Below the pieces are notes generated by a model, which saw only the letters and a program-made list of their open reading frames with translations, was not told where the DNA came from and did no database searches. A program made the translations under genes and the position numbers. Positions 6,255-9,656 of a DNA stretch of 9,656 nt are shown piece by piece (the stretch's first letter is position 1; each line of letters opens with the position of its first letter). The DNA comes from Dehalococcoidia bacterium UBA2160 (GTDB taxonomy: Bacteria > Chloroflexota > Dehalococcoidia > Lucifugimonadales > UBA1123), in the NCBI GenBank assembly GCA_002328865.1, contig DCWO01000051.1, positions 439 through 10,094 of the forward strand. The letters are read 5' to 3'.

Positions 6255-6603
6255 TAACAGTTCCTTGGCCCCCTATGCACCGCCACGACATGAATCCCGC
6301 AGCGATCACCGCGCCTCAGTTTCGGTTGTTCAACTTCGCTCTGCGACCCGGACCCGGAGTCCCAGCGCTCCGAGCACGCGTCGCGGCGATCATGAATCAT
6401 GTTACATTACCAGGTTTGCGACGGCCAAATGCCGCTATCGAACTTTCCAGGTCACGACGCAACGGTCTTCGACTGCGGAATGGCCGATGCCGAGCAGAAT
6501 CTCGGAGATGAATCTGTGAGATAATATTCTGCCAAGTTGTCGCTAACCCGCCAGTACGACAGACGAGCGCGCAAATGCTTTTCGTTCGAAACCACTGCAA
6601 CTC
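6255..6603. other. Divergent intergenic region
   Basis: These 349 bases separate two genes that point away from each other, so they should hold both promoters. Short plus-strand frames here have no recognisable protein content. The clearest candidate signal is GATAAT (6520-6525, one mismatch from the consensus -10), with no convincing -35 box. It is flanked by GCAGAAT (6494-6500) and its reverse complement ATTCTGC (6526-6532), and preceded by CCGAG/CTCGG (6490-6494/6501-6505). No terminator, tRNA or repeat was seen. Confidence 0.4.
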
Positions 6604-7377
6604 GTGAACCGATTCTCAAAACGAGCCCTACTCGCCCTGACTGTGATTGCAGCCGGATTGCCGCTGTTCCTGGCGCCCGTCGTTGCAGACGACGGCGACC
6701 CTGACCAGGCGCCGATAGGCCAGCCGGATCATCCGGGCGCCAAGCCGGCATACCCGCGTCTGGACTCCCAATTGAACCGAATCGTGGATCAACTCGGGCA
6801 GGCTACACCACGAGCATTGGCAGAGGCCGCACCCATTTCCCGGGACTCATCAGTCGCGGTAACCGTCCGGCGGTCCGGCAATGGCGCTGCGTTAGCAGAC
6901 TTCTTGCAGGTCAATGGCGCAATAGTGGCCAATGTCGGGCCCGACTACATCGAAGCGTACGTGCCCGTGACATTGCTGACGACGCTCGCCGAGCAAGTCG
7001 GTGTGCTGAAGGTTCAGACCATCGTACCTCCACGGCCCGCGGTCACGAGCCAAGGCGCGGCTCTCCATCGATCACCGATCTGGAACTCCCGGGGGTTCAC
7101 CGGCGCCGGCGTCAAAGCGGGTGTCATCGACACGGGCTTCATCGGCTACAGTGGGCTCATGGGCTCCGAGCTGCCCGCCACGGTCGTTGCGCGGTGTTAC
7201 ACGTCGATCGGCGTGTTCACGTCCGCGATCGCTGATTGCGAAACCGAAACCATTCACGGAACGGGCGTCGCCGAAGCTGTCGTCGACATCGCCCCGAACG
7301 TAAGCCTGTACGTCTCCAATCCCGTGTCAGCCGCAGACCTTCAATCGCCGCAGCCTGGCTTGTCTCGCAAGACGTGA
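6604..7377 (+). CDS. Secreted S8 subtilisin-like protease, N-terminal part (frameshifted)
   Basis: This frame encodes the front of a secreted serine protease. Residues 1-28 form a signal peptide (basic RFSKR, hydrophobic core, cleavage likely after VVA, before DDGD). Residues about 29-155 look like a propeptide with a ferredoxin-like inhibitor character (SVAVTVRRSGNGAAL, YIEAYVPVTLLTTLAE). The catalytic domain then begins: GVKAGVIDTGF carries the catalytic Asp (D176, codon 7129-7131) and IHGTGVAEAV the catalytic His (H218, codon 7255-7257). The frame ends at TGA 7375-7377 before the Asn and Ser regions. After codon 7342-7344 the last residues (PQPGLSRKT) no longer fit the family; reading one base back from 7347 restores it. 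The GTG start has no good Shine-Dalgarno sequence, but it begins exactly at the signal peptide. As written the product would be inactive. Confidence 0.85.
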   Translation: MNRFSKRALLALTVIAAGLPLFLAPVVADDGDPDQAPIGQPDHPGAKPAYPRLDSQLNRIVDQLGQATPRALAEAAPISRDSSVAVTVRRSGNGAALADFLQVNGAIVANVGPDYIEAYVPVTLLTTLAEQVGVLKVQTIVPPRPAVTSQGAALHRSPIWNSRGFTGAGVKAGVIDTGFIGYSGLMGSELPATVVARCYTSIGVFTSAIADCETETIHGTGVAEAVVDIAPNVSLYVSNPVSAADLQSPQPGLSRKT

Positions 7378-9656
7378 CGGTCATCAACCACTCGGCCGCC
7401 TGGGTGTGGGATGGTCCCGGAGATGGAACATCGCCTGACAGCAGCAGCCCGTTGACAACTATCAACTCAACTGTGAGCGGCGGTGCGATTTGGATCAACG
7501 CGGCGGGGAACTCGGCGGAGACCTCGTGGCAAGGCGGCTACGCTGACGCGGATTCGGACGGCTGGCTCGAGTTTACGACGAACACCGAATTCAACGGTGT
7601 GTTCCTCACGGCAGGCGAGAAACTGACAGTCCAGATGCGCTGGAGCGATATATGGGGAGCTTCCAATCGAGATCTGGATCTGTGGTTGACGGACCTCGAC
7701 ATCGTCGACTTGGCGTGGAGCCAAGAAGTGCAGTTGGGTTCAACCGGCGACGAACCCTACGAGTCGTTCAACTTTGTTGCCCCGGCGACCGGTGAGTATC
7801 TGTTGTGGATGGAACATTACGATGGCCCGGCTCCGTCCTGGATTCAAGTGAATGCATTCACGGGCCAGGACCTCGAGTTTGCCACTGCCAACAACAGCAT
7901 GGGAAACCCAGCGGACAGCGCCAACCTCGGAATGCTGGCGGTGGGCGCCTCCAACTGGGTCACACCCACTGTCATCGAGTCGTTCAGCGGTCAGGGGCCA
8001 ACCACGGACGGCAGGGTGAAGCCCGACATAGTGGGAGCGGACCGAGGCGATTCGGCGTCGTACGGCGCTGGAGGATTCCTGGGCACGAGTCAGGCGTCTC
8101 CACATGTAGCCGGCCTGGCGGCTCTTGTGCTCCAGCAGTTACCGAGCTTCACGCCCGCCCAGGTGGCCGCTTACCTCAAAGACAACGCTCTCCCACGAGG
8201 GGCGGCGCCGAACAACACTTGGGGTTACGGTCTGGCCCAGCTCCCGTCCTTGGCGCCCGGCGCCCCGACCGGGATCGCGGCGGTTCGTGGGTTACACGAA
8301 GCCGCGGTGAGCTGGAGCGCCCCAAGCGCCGACGGCGGGAGCCCCGTCACGCACTTCACTGTCACCTCCAGCCCGGGCGAAATCACAGCGGTCGCGACGG
8401 CTACGAGTACGAGCATTGCCGTGACAGGGTTGACCGCGGGGATTCCATACACGTTCACCGTCACAGCGACGAACGCGGTCGGGACAGGCGCGTCCTCGAC
8501 GCCATCCAACGCTGTCACTCCAGTCGACGTTCCAGGGGCGCCTTTGAACGTCGCAGCAACTCGTGGCAATGGCCAAGTCACGGTGACCTGGACCGCCCCG
8601 GCGGGCGACGGAGGCGATCCGATCACGACCTACACGGTGACGTCGAATCCCGGCGCCAAGACTGCCAGCACTACTGCCGCGGTGTTGACTGCGGTCGTCT
8701 CCGGTTTGGTCAACGGAACCGAATACACTTTTACCGTCAGAGCAACCAACGCCTTCGGAACCGGCGCTGGTTCGGCCCAATCGGATCCGGCCACGCCGGC
8801 GACACTGCCTGACCCGCCCACGAACGTGACGGCTTTGGGCGGCAACGAACAGGCGCTGGTAAGCTGGCAAGCGCCCGTCTCCGACGGCGGCGACACGATC
8901 TCTCAGTACACGGTAACGTCCAGCCCCGACGCATTGACCGGCGCCTCGTCGCCCGGCGATCTGTTCGCTTGGGTGCTTGGCCTCGACGCCGAAACCAGCT
9001 ACACGTTCGTCGTCACTGCCGCCAACGGCATTGGAACGAGCTCGCCGTCGGCCCCCTCGAATTCGATCGTCCCAGGCAACTTTTCGCCGGTTGTGATAGC
9101 GCCGAATACGAATTTCAGCGAGGGCTCGGCAGAAATCAGACAAGTGGCCACGTTTACCGACGTCGAGACGGCCCAGACGCGCACCGCAACCATCGACTGG
9201 GGAGACGGCTCCACGAGCACGGGCATCGTCGTCGAATCCAACGGCGCAGGCACGGTGTCTGGGTCGCATGTCTATACGGACGACAGCGTGCACACGGTCA
9301 CGGTGACGGTGAACGACGGGTTCGGCGGCGTGGGAAGCGACAGCCTGACGCTCACGGTCGACAACGCTCCTCCGACGGTTCTCATCTCGTCGCTCCGGTC
9401 AGAAAGCGACGGTCGCATAGGGTTATGGCCAGCGACATACACCGATCCAGGCGCATTGGACACCCATACGGGGATGATCGACTGGGGGGATGGGACGACC
9501 ACGACCGCGACTTTGATCGCAGACAAGCGGGCGGTCCTGGGGAGCCACACGTACAACGTCGCCGGAAACTACACCGTGACCGTGACAGTCACGGACAGCG
9601 ACGGCGGCTCGGGGTCAGACGCGTTCGCGGTCGCCGTAAACGCAACTCCGACGGTC
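7347..9656 (+). pseudogene. S8 subtilase C-terminal part with FN3 and PKD domains (continuation after frameshift; runs off the window)
   Basis: From 7347 to the window end this frame has no stop codon and continues the protease. It opens with AAAWLVSQDVTVINHSAAWV, which follows naturally from the end of the previous frame, then WINAAGNSAE with the oxyanion-hole Asn (codon 7509-7511), and GTSQASPHVAGLAALV with the catalytic Ser (codon 8088-8090). About 100 residues between Asn and Ser (roughly 7550-7860, including NRDLDLWLTDLD and APATGEYLLW) look like an inserted beta-sandwich of PPC type. Then come three FN3 domains (about 8256-8526, 8532-8805, 8808-9077) and two PKD domains, each with WGDG (9198-9209 and 9483-9494). 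A third PKD seems to begin at the edge (NATPTV). These domains suggest surface attachment or substrate binding. Whether this is a true pseudogene, a base-call error or recoding cannot be decided here. A gene caller might start it at GTG 7374. Confidence 0.8.
8256..9077 (+). repeat. Three tandem fibronectin type III domain repeats
   Basis: Each unit of about 90 residues repeats the pattern P-x-x-P-x-N-V, then VSW or VTW plus AP, then DGG, then YTVTS, then YTFTV-x-A-x-N-x-x-G-x-G. The third unit keeps the pattern in more diverged form (SYTFVVTAANGIGTS). They are tandem protein-domain duplications with clearly diverged DNA, not recent copies. Confidence 0.85.

Noticed and set aside
5724..6257. 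Plus-strand frames across the membrane-protein gene
   Set aside because: They give Arg/His/Gln-rich sequence without domains; the minus strand gives four clean hydrophobic helices and has a ribosome-binding site.
7805..8812. A 335-residue plus-strand frame across the protease and FN3 region
   Set aside because: The translation is Arg/Gly/His-rich low-complexity sequence, while the adjacent frame shows GTSQASPHVAG and FN3 motifs. It is a shadow.
8292..9293. A 333-residue minus-strand frame opposite the FN3/PKD repeats
   Set aside because: It is Arg/Gly-rich, with no domain and no ribosome-binding context, and the plus strand carries clear FN3 and PKD repeats.
8256..9656. Repetitive DNA in the FN3/PKD region considered as a tandem nucleotide repeat or CRISPR-like array
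   Set aside because: The repetition is at protein-domain level (about 90-residue units) with diverged DNA, and there are no constant short repeats with unique spacers.

Overview
This is a GC-rich bacterial window with three layers: an intact insertion sequence, a lipoprotein-dependent ABC importer locus, and a large secreted surface protease split by a frameshift. No rRNA, tRNA or CRISPR array was seen. The substrate-binding lipoprotein carries an Ala/Pro-rich tether directly after its lipobox, next to dipeptide-type permeases and a subtilase with FN3 and PKD repeats. This combination resembles environmental Chloroflexota (SAR202/Dehalococcoidia-like) genomes. That is inference from style only; no phylogenetic marker is present.

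Layout. (1) About 41-1313: an IS110-family element of the IS1111 type, with a 358-aa DEDD transposase, a 12-bp sub-terminal inverted repeat (48-59 / 1299-1310), and a 3' non-coding stretch that may encode the bridge RNA. (2) 1420-5532: substrate-binding lipoprotein, then two inner-membrane permeases (DppB/OppB and DppC/OppC type), all on the plus strand. Two strong tandem hairpins (3477-3553) separate the binding protein from the permeases, an arrangement that would favour excess binding protein. No ATPase gene follows, so the importer must borrow ATPases from elsewhere or has lost them. (3) 5533-5792: a decayed fragment of another DppC-type permease, sharing 23 identical bases with the intact one, followed by a 10-bp stem-loop. 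(4) 5793-6254, minus strand: an unrecognised four-helix membrane protein. (5) 6255-6603: divergent intergenic region. (6) 6604 to the window end: a secreted S8 subtilisin-like protease. Catalytic Asp and His lie in one frame; the oxyanion Asn, catalytic Ser, three FN3 domains and at least two PKD domains lie in another, with the break near 7342-7350. The gene runs off the window.

Functionally, a secreted protease and a peptide-type importer could together serve scavenging of extracellular peptides, but the importer's substrate is not shown by sequence. The observations most worth a second look are the IS1111-type ends with a possible guide-to-junction match, the eight cysteines of the binding protein in four local pairs, the tandem hairpins, the permease fossil, and the protease frameshift.
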